NCBI GenBank assembly: GCA_034716535.1
Contig: JAYEJW010000559.1
Coordinates: 1 to 6,543 of the forward strand
DNA: 6,543 bases
DNA from: JAYEJW01 sp034716535
GTDB lineage: Bacteria; Pseudomonadota; Gammaproteobacteria; Chromatiales; Chromatiaceae
Direction: 5' to 3'
Within the stretch, counting starts at the first letter, position 1, and each line of letters begins with the position of its first letter. Below, in pieces: positions 1 through 4,572 of the stretch. The translations under genes and the position numbers were made by a program. The notes beneath the pieces were generated by a model. That model was not told the origin of the DNA. It saw nothing but the letters and a program-made list of their open reading frames with translations, and did no database searches.

Positions 1-5
1 GGGGT

Positions 6-94
6 GGGGGAGAGGAAACTCTGAACAACTGTTCCATGGATGGAACAACCCCTTTCTCCCTCTCCCCCGGGGGAGAGGGTCGGGGAGAGGGTGC
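6..94 (-). repeat. 90 bp dispersed repeat with two hairpins, copy A
   Basis: This copy aligns without gaps, in reverse complement, to positions 4398-4486, with roughly a dozen or so mismatches by eye. It holds two inverted repeats. One is a CCCTCTCCC / GGGAGAGGG hairpin at about 58-79. The other has arms GTTCCAT and ATGGAAC around a GG centre at 31-46. CTCTCCC-type hairpins are common intergenic repeats in gammaproteobacteria. The element may continue to the left of the window. A transcription termination or DNA-structure role is possible but not shown. Confidence 0.7.
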
Positions 95-292
95 GACGCG
101 TCGTCCCGGGAACAGAGGTTCAGGAGGTTTCGCGAAGCCCGGGGGTGGGACCTGCACGAGAGATCGCGCCCGCGCGGCGGCGGAGAAGAAAAGAGAAAGA
201 GATCCACCCCGTTCCGCCCGGTGGGCGATGCCAACGTTGCCTTGCCTGGCGTCCGACGTGCGTGATTGCAGGACCTGACATCCTGCTCCCGT
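95..292. other. Noncoding spacer, no gene recognised
   Basis: Short overlapping frames run through this GC-rich stretch in several phases, but none resembles a known protein or has a convincing ribosome binding site. It joins repeat copy A to the collapsed toxin gene. The segment just before 293 should correspond to the 3' part of a DUF433 gene, but only the last few codons (ending LGAA, stop at 304-306) match the intact copy at 2545. Confidence 0.4.
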
Positions 293-401
293 TGGGGGCA
301 GCGTGATTCGGCTGCTGTTGGAGCATGGCGCGATGGTAACGGTCACCGAGCGCAACGTCCGCCTGCATCATCTTCCTCTGCAAAGTAGTAGGTCGGGTTA
401 G
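293..401 (+). pseudogene. Collapsed DUF433/DUF5615 toxin-antitoxin locus
   Basis: The first 30 bases (293-322) are identical to 2532-2561, the junction of the intact DUF433 antitoxin gene and its DUF5615 toxin gene, including the overlapping stop and GTG start (303-306). From 323 the sequence jumps to the last codons of the toxin: GAMVTVTE then RLHHLPL, matching about 2854-2913. The result is a 32-codon frame, 303-401, fusing the first seven toxin residues to its C-terminal end. The junction lies at GTTGGA, which occurs at both breakpoints in the longer copy (2556-2561 and 2848-2853), so deletion between short direct repeats is the likely cause. The stop codon at 399-401 is supplied by the adjoining REP element. 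The PIN-like catalytic core is absent, so no toxin activity is expected. Confidence 0.8.
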
Positions 402-504
402 GCGCGCTCTCATCGGGCTGGAGTCTTGGCGCGATTGTTTGGGTGCGCCGTAACCCGACGCGTGCCGTTGGGACGTCGGGTTACGCTTCGCTAACCCGAC
501 CTAC
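388..504. repeat. Inverted pair of REP elements with GTAG ends
   Basis: Perfect 14 bp terminal inverted repeats, GTAGGTCGGGTTAG at 388-401 and its complement at 491-504, enclose a second perfect 12 bp inverted repeat (449-460 and 474-485). Read inward from each end, the element is a GTAG tetranucleotide followed by a hairpin with stem GTCGGGTTA / TAACCCGAC. That is the organisation of REP sequences recognised by RAYT transposases. The right half has a short loop. The left half has a loop expanded by about 40 bases between GGCGC and GCGCC. No transposase gene is present here, so mobilisation would have to act in trans. Confidence 0.75.
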
Positions 505-530
505 CGTTCTGACCCCATGACCGCAGCAAC

Positions 531-566
531 GAAAAGCCCCCGCCTGATGGCGGGGGCTTTGTTGGG
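531..566 (+). terminator. Strong GC hairpin with T-rich tail (T1)
   Basis: A perfect 12 bp stem, AAAGCCCCCGCC at 533-544 and its complement at 549-560, closes a TGAT loop and is followed by GTTGGGTTTG. CAAC to the left and GTTG to the right extend the stem past a two-base bulge. It resembles an intrinsic terminator and could act on either strand. Near-identical hairpins occur at 3451-3487 and 3556-3593, so it is also the head of a repeat family. Confidence 0.65.
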
Positions 567-574
567 TTTGTGGG

Positions 575-660
575 GCCGGGTGGAAAGGAATCCGACCCCT
601 GTTTCTCCTTTACCCTTATCCCGAGTGCCAGAAGTATATTGAGCCTGGCCCCTTTCACCT
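575..660 (+). repeat. Composite repeat tail, copy R1
   Basis: The stretch carries ATCCGACCCC at about 589 and then CCGAGTGCCAGAAGTATATT, GAGCCTGGCCCCTTTCACC up to 659. The same ordered blocks recur after 1201, 3046, 3495 and 3610. Here the tail follows hairpin T1 directly and ends exactly where similarity to a sigma-54 activator gene begins, so the repeat marks the breakpoint of that gene. Confidence 0.7.
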
Positions 661-661
661 G

Positions 662-889
662 CCAAGCAACCCGACCGACTCGGAACCGATCGAAAGCGGC
701 ACGGGAGAGCAAGCCGGTTTTGTTACGGACGCGGAAATCCGGGCGCGAGAGAAGGCGAATATGCTCGCCGCTCTGCGGCATTCGCATTGGCGAGTCTGGG
801 GAAGCGGAGGCGCGGCAGAGTTACTGGGGCTGAAGCCATCCACTCTGACTTATCGGATGAAGACGCTTGGCATTCGTAAGGAGTCATAA
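662..889 (+). pseudogene. C-terminal fragment of a sigma-54-dependent activator
   Basis: Frame 662-889 stays open to a TAA and ends in VTDAEIRAREKANMLAAL, then GGAAELLGLKPSTLTYRMK and LGIRK. This is the hallmark of the Fis-type helix-turn-helix that ends FhlA/NtrC-like activators, including the GGAAxLLGxxPxTLxxRMxxLGI signature. The receiver or GAF domain, the AAA+ ATPase domain and any start codon are missing; the frame runs upstream into repeat copy R1. It is therefore a 5'-truncated remnant, retaining roughly the last 60 to 75 residues. Any product could at most bind DNA, with no ATPase to contact sigma-54 polymerase. The parent subfamily cannot be set from this piece. Confidence 0.75.
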
Positions 890-1061
890 GCCAGTAATCA
901 CGCAAACCGGGAAGAAATCATCAGGCAAGATTGGCAAAGCCGATCCCGCCCAGGTTCGTCGATCACTGTGTATCGAGACCGGCGGAGATGGCCAGCTCAA
1001 ATTGCTCGTCGAGCGGCCGACAGCTGACCCGATCCGCACTGACCCAGTGTTTGTAGAAATA
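890..1061. other. Unassigned spacer between two gene remnants
   Basis: A frame beginning at 867 crosses this stretch and continues to 1427, but its residues match nothing I recognise until it meets the antitoxin remnant at 1062. It shares its start with the last codons of the activator fragment in another frame. I treat it as noncoding. Confidence 0.4.
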
Positions 1062-1142
1062 GAGTGTCTGTGCCGAACAGCCCGTGAGGCCATTGCGATG
1101 CACCTCGAGGAGCTCGAGGACGTCTACCTGGCGCACCTCTCC
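1062..1142 (+). pseudogene. Tail of a ribbon-helix-helix antitoxin gene, remnant 1
   Basis: In the frame ECLCRTAREAIAMHLEELED, VYLAHLS, the pattern RTxREAIxxHLEELEDxYLA matches the helical C-terminal half of small RelB/DUF6290-type ribbon-helix-helix antitoxins. The N-terminal beta strand that binds DNA is absent, and no toxin gene follows. The coding similarity stops where a CTCTCC repeat begins. A second copy at 2094-2174 differs at two of 81 positions. Assignment to this family rests on pattern memory and needs a profile search. Confidence 0.5.
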
Positions 1143-1302
1143 GGCGTGCGGGGGAGAGGGGGGTGCGATAATTCCCCGCAGAACAGACGGACAAAGAAGA
1201 CGGGATCCGACCTCTTTCCTTTCCATGATCCCGAGTGCCGAAAATATATTGAGCCTGACCCCTTACCACATGACCCCTTACCACAAATGACCCCTTACCA
1301 CA
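1134..1302 (+). repeat. Composite repeat, CTCTCC-head copy R2, with triplicated end
   Basis: An imperfect hairpin (CACCTCTCC at 1134-1142 with GGAGAGG at 1153-1159) is followed by GTGCGATAA, then GGGATCCGACCTCTTTCC and ATCCCGAGTGCCGAAAATAT, TGAGCCTGACC. The last block is repeated: TGACCCCTTACCACA occurs three times, at 1256, 1271 and 1288. The order of blocks matches 2967-3102 over about 100 bases. It lies just downstream of the minus-strand toxin gene that ends at 1357. Confidence 0.7.
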
Positions 1303-1356
1303 CTTTCCACACGATTTCTCTTATCAGCGTGGATCTGGCGGTGCATGGTCGCCTAT

Positions 1357-1644
1357 CTAATGAAAACGCTCCGGCCACTTGCGCGCCATGTGGTAGACGC
1401 GCAGGAGCTCCAGGCGCTTCTCCTTGATCTGGTAGGGCACGATATAGGAGGTGCCGGAAATCACGAGTTCTCTGGTATCGGCCACGCGGCCGGGTCGTCC
1501 AATGTGGGGGTTCTCTCGCAGAAGCTGGACAGCTTGCTTGAGCCGCTGTTGGAGGGTGCGAGCGGCGTAGGGGTTTTCGGCCGCCAGATAGGAGTAGATC
1601 TCGCGCAAGTCCTGCCGGGCTTCTGGTGACCAGACAACCTTCAT
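1357..1644 (-). CDS. ParE/RelE-family toxin
   Basis: The 95-residue product matches the RelE/ParE toxin superfamily in length and pattern: VVWSPEARQDLREIYSYL at 3-20, GRPGRVADTREL at 49-60, and the final strand pair LLRVYHMARKWP at 80-91. ParE members poison DNA gyrase and RelE members cut mRNA on the ribosome; the sequence does not decide which. The HMARKWP ending is common in proteins annotated ParE. The ATG (1644-1642) overlaps the stop of the upstream antitoxin gene in an ATGA arrangement, so translation is probably coupled and the toxin made only after its antitoxin. The frame is intact. Transcription is on the minus strand from a promoter upstream of the antitoxin gene. Confidence 0.92.
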   Translation of the reverse strand: MKVVWSPEARQDLREIYSYLAAENPYAARTLQQRLKQAVQLLRENPHIGRPGRVADTRELVISGTSYIVPYQIKEKRLELLRVYHMARKWPERFH

Positions 1645-1907
1645 TTCCCGGCTTCGTGTTTCCGCACTTCTTCCTCGATCAGGGCATCCATCTCAGCCAT
1701 GAGGTCCTCATGCGCGATACCTTCTCCGCGCTCCAGAGATGCCTTGGCCTGTTCGACGCCTTCGACATACCGAGCTTGCTGCTCGATGTACTGCTTCAAG
1801 GCGTCCTCGATGACCCAGTTTCGCGACCGGTCCATGGATTTCGCCAGCACCGAGAGCTTCTCCACGATCTCAGGCTCGGTTCGGATGGTGATAGACTTGG
1901 CTGCCAT
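1641..1907 (-). CDS. CopG/ParD-type ribbon-helix-helix antitoxin
   Basis: Starting at 1907 gives 88 residues opening with MAAKSITIRTEPEIVEKL, a ribbon-helix-helix strand and first helix, followed by LAKSMDRSRNWVIEDALKQY (21-40) as the second helix. The C-terminal part (about 50-88) is charged and helical and should wrap the partner toxin. Such proteins neutralise the toxin and repress their own operon by binding DNA as dimers. The frame stays open upstream to 2060, but those residues do not look like a protein, and the ribbon-helix-helix fold begins at the chosen methionine. No strong ribosome binding site is visible. It overlaps the toxin gene by four bases. Confidence 0.9.
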   Translation of the reverse strand: MAAKSITIRTEPEIVEKLSVLAKSMDRSRNWVIEDALKQYIEQQARYVEGVEQAKASLERGEGIAHEDLMAEMDALIEEEVRKHEAGK

Positions 1908-1960
1908 ATGTTGCACCCGCGGTGATATTGAATGCACTCTCACTATACATAGCACGTGCG
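1908..1960 (-). promoter_or_regulatory. Probable promoter/operator region of the parDE-like operon
   Basis: On the minus strand, TATAGT (1947-1942) is a plausible -10 hexamer about 35 bases before the antitoxin start. No matching -35 is clear. CTAT and ATAG form a small inverted repeat around GT at the same place, and the perfect 8 bp palindrome GCACGTGC lies at 1952-1959. Autoregulated antitoxins of this class usually bind such repeats over their own promoter. The boxes are weak, so this is a candidate only. Confidence 0.3.
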
Positions 1961-2093
1961 TTTGGGCGATACCAGCCGCATGTGGCACAGGGGTGGGCTG
2001 CGAGGTTCCACGATATCGGCGAAGGCGGGCATGTATCAGGTCATCCGGTACGAACAGCAAAGGATCCTAAAGAAAGCGACTTACGGCATTCTT

Positions 2094-2174
2094 GAGTGTC
2101 TGTGCCGAACAGCCCGTGAGGCCATTGTGATGCACCTCGAGGAGCTCGAGGACGCCTACCTGGCGCACCTCTCC
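2094..2174 (+). pseudogene. Tail of a ribbon-helix-helix antitoxin gene, remnant 2
   Basis: This is a copy of the 1062-1142 remnant with two substitutions: the codon after REAI changes Ala to Val, and the one before YLA changes Val to Ala. It encodes RTAREAIVMHLEELEDAYLA. Similarity between the two copies begins abruptly at GAGTGTCTG and runs into the CTCTCCC hairpin, showing that tail and hairpin were copied together. The sequence on its left (1960-2093) differs from that to the left of copy 1, so no more of the gene is recoverable here. Confidence 0.5.
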
Positions 2175-2191
2175 CGCGAGCGGGAGAGGTG
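2166..2191. repeat. Perfect CTCTCCC-type hairpin
   Basis: CACCTCTCCCGC at 2166-2177 and its exact complement at 2180-2191 leave only two bases between the arms, a nearly perfect palindrome. It corresponds to the degenerate hairpin at 1134-1159 after the other antitoxin remnant. A G-rich stretch and GCGATAA follow, as in other copies of this repeat head. No T-tract follows, so it is a weak terminator candidate. Confidence 0.7.
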
Positions 2192-2311
2192 GCGGGGGAG
2201 GGGGCGCGATAAGTCTTCCCAACAGCTTGCTGCATGTCCGAGAATGCTCAGAGGATTCGTGGGGAGGGTGAACTGCCCCTTTTTCCGAAGCTAACTGAAA
2301 TCCGAGGCAAC

Positions 2312-2545
2312 ATGAACACACAGTTTGACCGGATAACCATCGATCCCAATCTGATGAACGGGCAACCCTGTATCCGCGGAATGCGCCTCACTGTGCGTCG
2401 CGTGGTCGAAGCCGTTGCCCTCTATTCGGACCGCGCCGAGCTCAAGCAAGAGTATCCTGAGCTAGAAGACGACGACATTCGGCAGGCGCTGGAATTTGCC
2501 GCCATCAGTCTTGACGACCGGATCATCGGGCTGGGGGCAGCGTGA
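2312..2545 (+). CDS. DUF433-family antitoxin
   Basis: The 77-residue product has the DUF433 layout: RITIDPN at 7-13, GQPCIRGMRLTV at 17-28, then EYPELEDDDIRQALEFAA at 47-64. DUF433 proteins are compact helix-turn-helix antitoxins (VapB45-like) that commonly precede PIN-like DUF5615 toxins, which is the arrangement here. I chose the ATG at 2312 because the family starts just before the RITIDP block and GAGG lies five bases upstream. A longer in-frame start at 2234 falls inside repeat-derived sequence. The stop overlaps a GTG start for the toxin frame (GTGA at 2542-2545). The antitoxin looks intact although its partner is broken. Confidence 0.9.
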   Translation: MNTQFDRITIDPNLMNGQPCIRGMRLTVRRVVEAVALYSDRAELKQEYPELEDDDIRQALEFAAISLDDRIIGLGAA

Positions 2546-2932
2546 TTCGGCTGCTGTTGGATCAGGGCCTTCCCCGAAGTACGATTCGCCACCTTGCGCC
2601 CCAACACGCCGACGTTCGTCATGTCGCCGACATCGGACATCGGCCTCGATCGAGCGTCCGATCCGGAAATTCTCGACTACGCCCGAAACCAGGGCCAGCT
2701 GATCATCACTCTGGACGCCGACTTTCACAGTCTGCTTGCCGTCAGTGGAGCGAGGTCACCGTCGGTGATCCGTATTCGGCGCGAAGGTCTACGCGGTGCT
2801 GAGGTTGCCAGCCTGATACAACAAGTCCTCGTCCGGGTCGGGGACCAGTTGGAGAGCGGCGCGATGGTGACTGTCACCGAAGGCAGCATCCGCTTGCATC
2901 ATCTTCCTGTGCGAAGAAGCGCGTCCCGTTAG
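2542..2932 (+). pseudogene. DUF5615 PIN-like toxin, frameshifted
   Basis: The GTG at 2542 opens a frame starting VIRLLLDQGLPRSTIRHL and continuing through DVRHVADIG, the usual DUF5615 N-terminus with its first acidic residue. Similarity then shifts one frame and goes on as ASDPEILDYARNQGQLIITL, DADFHSLLA, SPSVIRIRREGLRG and GAMVTVTEGSIRLHHLPVR to a TAG at 2930-2932. The cause is visible: GACATCG is duplicated in tandem at 2629-2635 and 2636-2642. Removing one copy restores a single frame of 127 residues. DUF5615 proteins belong to the PIN-like (Mut7-C/VapC) nucleases and are predicted toxic RNases. As it stands the frame ends early (2802) and lacks the TLDADF acidic motif, so the toxin is probably inactive. 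Confidence 0.88.
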
Positions 2933-2966
2933 GCGGGACCACTCCTTCGCTACGAACCGATCGCTG

Positions 2967-3102
2967 CCCTCACCCGCGGGCGGGAGAGGGGAGGGCGGAG
3001 GGGGTGCGATGAGCTCCCCGGAGGACAGATGGAAAAAGAGTAAGGGATCTAACCTCTTCCCGTCCCTGATCCCGAGTGCCGAAAGTACATTGAGCCTGGC
3101 CC
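2967..3102 (+). repeat. Composite repeat, CTCTCC-head copy R3
   Basis: The head is an imperfect hairpin at 2967-2990 (CCCTCACCCGC and GCGGGAGAGGG). It is followed by GGGTGCGATGAGCTCCCCGG, then AAGGGATCTAACCTCTTCCC, and CTGATCCCGAGTGCCGAAAG with TGAGCCTGGCCC. It aligns block by block with copy R2 at 1134-1260, although the terminal CCTTTCAC block is missing. It begins about 35 bases after the toxin remnant stop. Confidence 0.7.
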
Positions 3103-3450
3103 AAGATAACGTGGTCCGTCCCCCGCTGCCCGCCATGGAAGTGCGAAGCACGAGGCGGGTAGTCCCCGGTAGGTGTAGGCGCGTGCGTATGGCCGCAGTG
3201 GCGAAGGGGCCGAAGGTCCCGTAGCCGGCGGAGGCCATATGCAGAGCGCATCCGACACACCGTCAAGCCATTCGTCGTAGGGGCCTTGGCGTAGGCGCGA
3301 AGTGCCGAAGCCGTGGCCCCGGAGCGGGGCGTACCGGGGCACAAAAGGTTGTCGCCGAGCGCAGGGCGAAAGGGGGACTGGGACGTCCCGTTTCGCATCC
3401 CGAGCACGGCGACACTCCGAGATATTCCGTCCCCGATATTCCGCACCAAC
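3103..3450. other. GC-rich noncoding stretch of unknown nature
   Basis: About 350 bases between two repeat copies have long open frames on both strands, which is usual for such GC content, but none gives a recognisable protein. Structure is visible: GCCCCG at 3316-3321 can pair with CGGGGC at 3325-3330, or GCCCCGG (3316-3322) can pair with CCGGGGC at 3334-3340. A further imperfect hairpin joins GCGAAA and TTTCGC around GGGACGTCCC at about 3366-3396. It might be another repeat family or a structured RNA. I see no promoter or terminator that belongs to it. Confidence 0.4.
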
Positions 3451-3543
3451 GAGAAAGCCCCCGCCTGATGACGGGGGCTTTGTTGGGATGAGAGAAAGGG
3501 ATCCGACGCCGTTACGAAATATATTGAGCCTGGCCCCTTTCAC
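3448..3543 (+). repeat. Composite repeat copy R4 with hairpin T2
   Basis: Hairpin T2 has 10 bp arms AAAGCCCCCG (3454-3463) and CGGGGGCTTT (3472-3481) around the loop CCTGATGA, with CCAAC and GTTGG outside extending the stem past a GAG bulge. It is followed by AAAGGGATCCGACG and ATATTGAGCCTGGCCCC ending TTTCAC. The order is the same as at 531-660. Confidence 0.75.
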
Positions 3544-3553
3544 TTGCTGCTGC

Positions 3554-3694
3554 AACGAGAAAGCCCCCGTCATCAGGCGGGGGCTTTGTTGGGTTTGTTC
3601 GGATGAGGGATAAGAGTCCGACCCCTTTACCGAAATATATTGAGCCTGGCCCCTTTCACCTTACCGAAATATATTGAGCCTGGCCCCTTTCACT
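3554..3694 (+). repeat. Composite repeat copy R5/R6 with hairpin T3
   Basis: Hairpin T3 (arms 3560-3569 and 3578-3587) has the same flanks as T2, but its loop TCATCAGG is the reverse complement of the T2 loop. The tail AGTCCGACCCC is followed by a 34-base unit ending GAGCCTGGCCCCTTTCACC. That unit is present twice in tandem, at 3627-3660 and 3661-3694, differing at one base. The array stops eight bases before the stop codon of minus-strand pilA, so hairpin T3 could terminate pilA transcription about 110 bases downstream of it. Confidence 0.8.
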
Positions 3695-3701
3695 CCTTTC
3701 A

Positions 3702-4127
3702 CTATCGGCACTGGGCAGGTCTAAATTTCGCGGCCAGAGTTCCGCCGGTGCAATCCCAATCGATAGCGTCTGCAGGTAGCGTTCCCGCTACCAGAGCATT
3801 GCCGCCCTCAGTTGGCACCAAGGTGACTGTACCGCCTCCAGCCGCAGCGGTGTAGGTAATCGTGATCGTACCGTCCGCTCCGACGGCTACGGACGTGACA
3901 TTATCCGTGGCGCTGGGGGCGGTCCAACCACTCGCCAAAGCGGCGGCGGAAGATGCGTTTTCCGCGACTGCTGTCTTGGCTGCACTCGCAAGGCTCAGAC
4001 CTTCCGTTACCCGCGCTCTAACAGTGTAGTCCTGATAAGCGGGAATCGCAATCGCCGCCAGAATGCCGATGATCGCCACAACGATCATCAGTTCGATAAG
4101 GGTAAAGCCCTGTTGTTTGCGCTTCAT
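3702..4127 (-). CDS. pilA: Type IV major pilin PilA
   Basis: The 141-residue protein opens with MKRKQQG followed by FTLIELMIVVAIIGILAA, the class III prepilin signal. Prepilin peptidase should cut after Gly7, leaving a methylated Phe at the new N-terminus, with the assembly glutamate at position 5 of the mature chain (residue 12). The hydrophobic helix runs to about residue 30 and continues as YQDYTVRARVTEGL. Cys126 and Cys140 bracket the C-terminal disulfide loop, and the ending PAQCR is typical of gammaproteobacterial major pilins. Subunits are inserted in the inner membrane and polymerise into retractile pili used for twitching, adhesion and DNA uptake. AGAGGT lies eight bases before the ATG. 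The gene appears to be monocistronic, with repeats immediately downstream and no other pilus gene beside it. Confidence 0.96.
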   Translation of the reverse strand: MKRKQQGFTLIELMIVVAIIGILAAIAIPAYQDYTVRARVTEGLSLASAAKTAVAENASSAAALASGWTAPSATDNVTSVAVGADGTITITYTAAAGGGTVTLVPTEGGNALVAGTLPADAIDWDCTGGTLAAKFRPAQCR

Positions 4128-4207
4128 GTTCGTCGACCTCTGTTACGAATTTTATTGTCGGATTTCGCTGCCGATGCGCAGAGCTCGGCGGCAGGCATTA
4201 ATAGATT

Positions 4208-4223
4208 TGCAACATCGATGCCG
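4208..4223 (-). promoter_or_regulatory. Candidate sigma-54 promoter of pilA
   Basis: Read on the minus strand the site is CGGCATCGATGTTGCA. Against the sigma-54 consensus TGGCAC, N5, TTGCA, it keeps the invariant GG (4222-4221) and GC (4210-4209) with exact 10-base spacing and the full TTGCA. The transcript would start near 4197, leaving an untranslated leader of about 70 bases. pilA genes of Pseudomonas and relatives are transcribed by sigma-54 polymerase under PilS/PilR control, which supports the call. Confidence 0.72.
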
Positions 4224-4351
4224 GGTTCGGGCAATCCCCGGTGCGTGGCGAAAAGTGCCCTCGGCGTTCCGGTTTTTCCGGGGCGTAGGGGCTGGAAACG
4301 GGGCGGATCTACGCTTACCGGGGCCTTGGCGGCTCGGAGCGGCACGTCGCG

Positions 4352-4372
4352 AAGTGACAAATTTTGTCACTT
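4352..4372. promoter_or_regulatory. Perfect palindrome, candidate PilR-type enhancer site
   Basis: Arms AAGTGACAAA (4352-4361) and TTTGTCACTT (4363-4372) are exact complements around one T. The centre is about 165 bases upstream of the expected pilA transcription start, a normal distance for an activator of sigma-54 promoters. The half-site contains TGTC, a core reported for PilR in Pseudomonas. The protein that binds it is an inference. No other gene start nearby explains a palindrome this regular. Confidence 0.55.
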
Positions 4373-4397
4373 TTGGACGTTTTTTCTGCGGTGGGTT

Positions 4398-4486
4398 GCC
4401 CCCCTCTCCCCGGCCCTCTCCCCGGGGGGAGAGGGGGAAGAAAGTTGTTCCATCCATGGAACGTTTGTTCACAATTGCCTCTCCCC
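4398..4486 (+). repeat. 90 bp dispersed repeat, copy B
   Basis: This is the inverted partner of copy A at 6-94. It has the same two hairpins: the CCCTCTCCCC / GGGGAGAGGG arms at about 4415-4436, and GTTCCAT with ATGGAAC at 4447-4462 around a CC centre. It lies between the end of brnA and the pilA upstream palindrome, where it may separate the two same-strand transcription units. Confidence 0.7.
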
Positions 4487-4572
4487 GGCCTTTCGCCCTC
4501 GTTGGCTCCCCGAATCCCTGCGCAAAGCATCGGCGACGCCGCTGCTCGACGTCGGCCGCCCATGTCCGCAGA
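4487..4572. other. Spacer downstream of brnA, nothing recognised
   Basis: No gene, RNA or clear terminator is seen between the end of brnA and repeat copy B. Frames crossing it on the plus strand are not protein-like. Confidence 0.4.

Noticed and set aside
867..1427. A 186-codon open frame on the plus strand
   Set aside because: It crosses an activator remnant, an antitoxin remnant, a composite repeat and the antisense of parE; no single protein family fits, so it is a chance frame in GC-rich DNA.
1983..1999. A TGGCAC box resembling a second sigma-54 promoter
   Set aside because: The -24 box is perfect, but the GC of the -12 element is one base out of register and TTGC is absent; no gene follows at a suitable distance on that strand.
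2970..3573. Long overlapping minus-strand frames of 159 and 174 codons
   Set aside because: They run through repeat copies R3 and R4 and hairpin T2, and are rich in Pro, Arg and Gly with no recognisable domain.
3448..3595. Hairpins with CAAC and GTTGGG ends resembling integron attC sites
   Set aside because: Only part of the GTTRRRY core fits, the matching left core is missing, the stems are short and perfectly GC-paired, and there is no integrase or cassette structure.
531..3694. Possible CRISPR array because of repeated units
   Set aside because: The units are irregularly spaced, contain long hairpins, lack uniform unique spacers and have no cas genes nearby.
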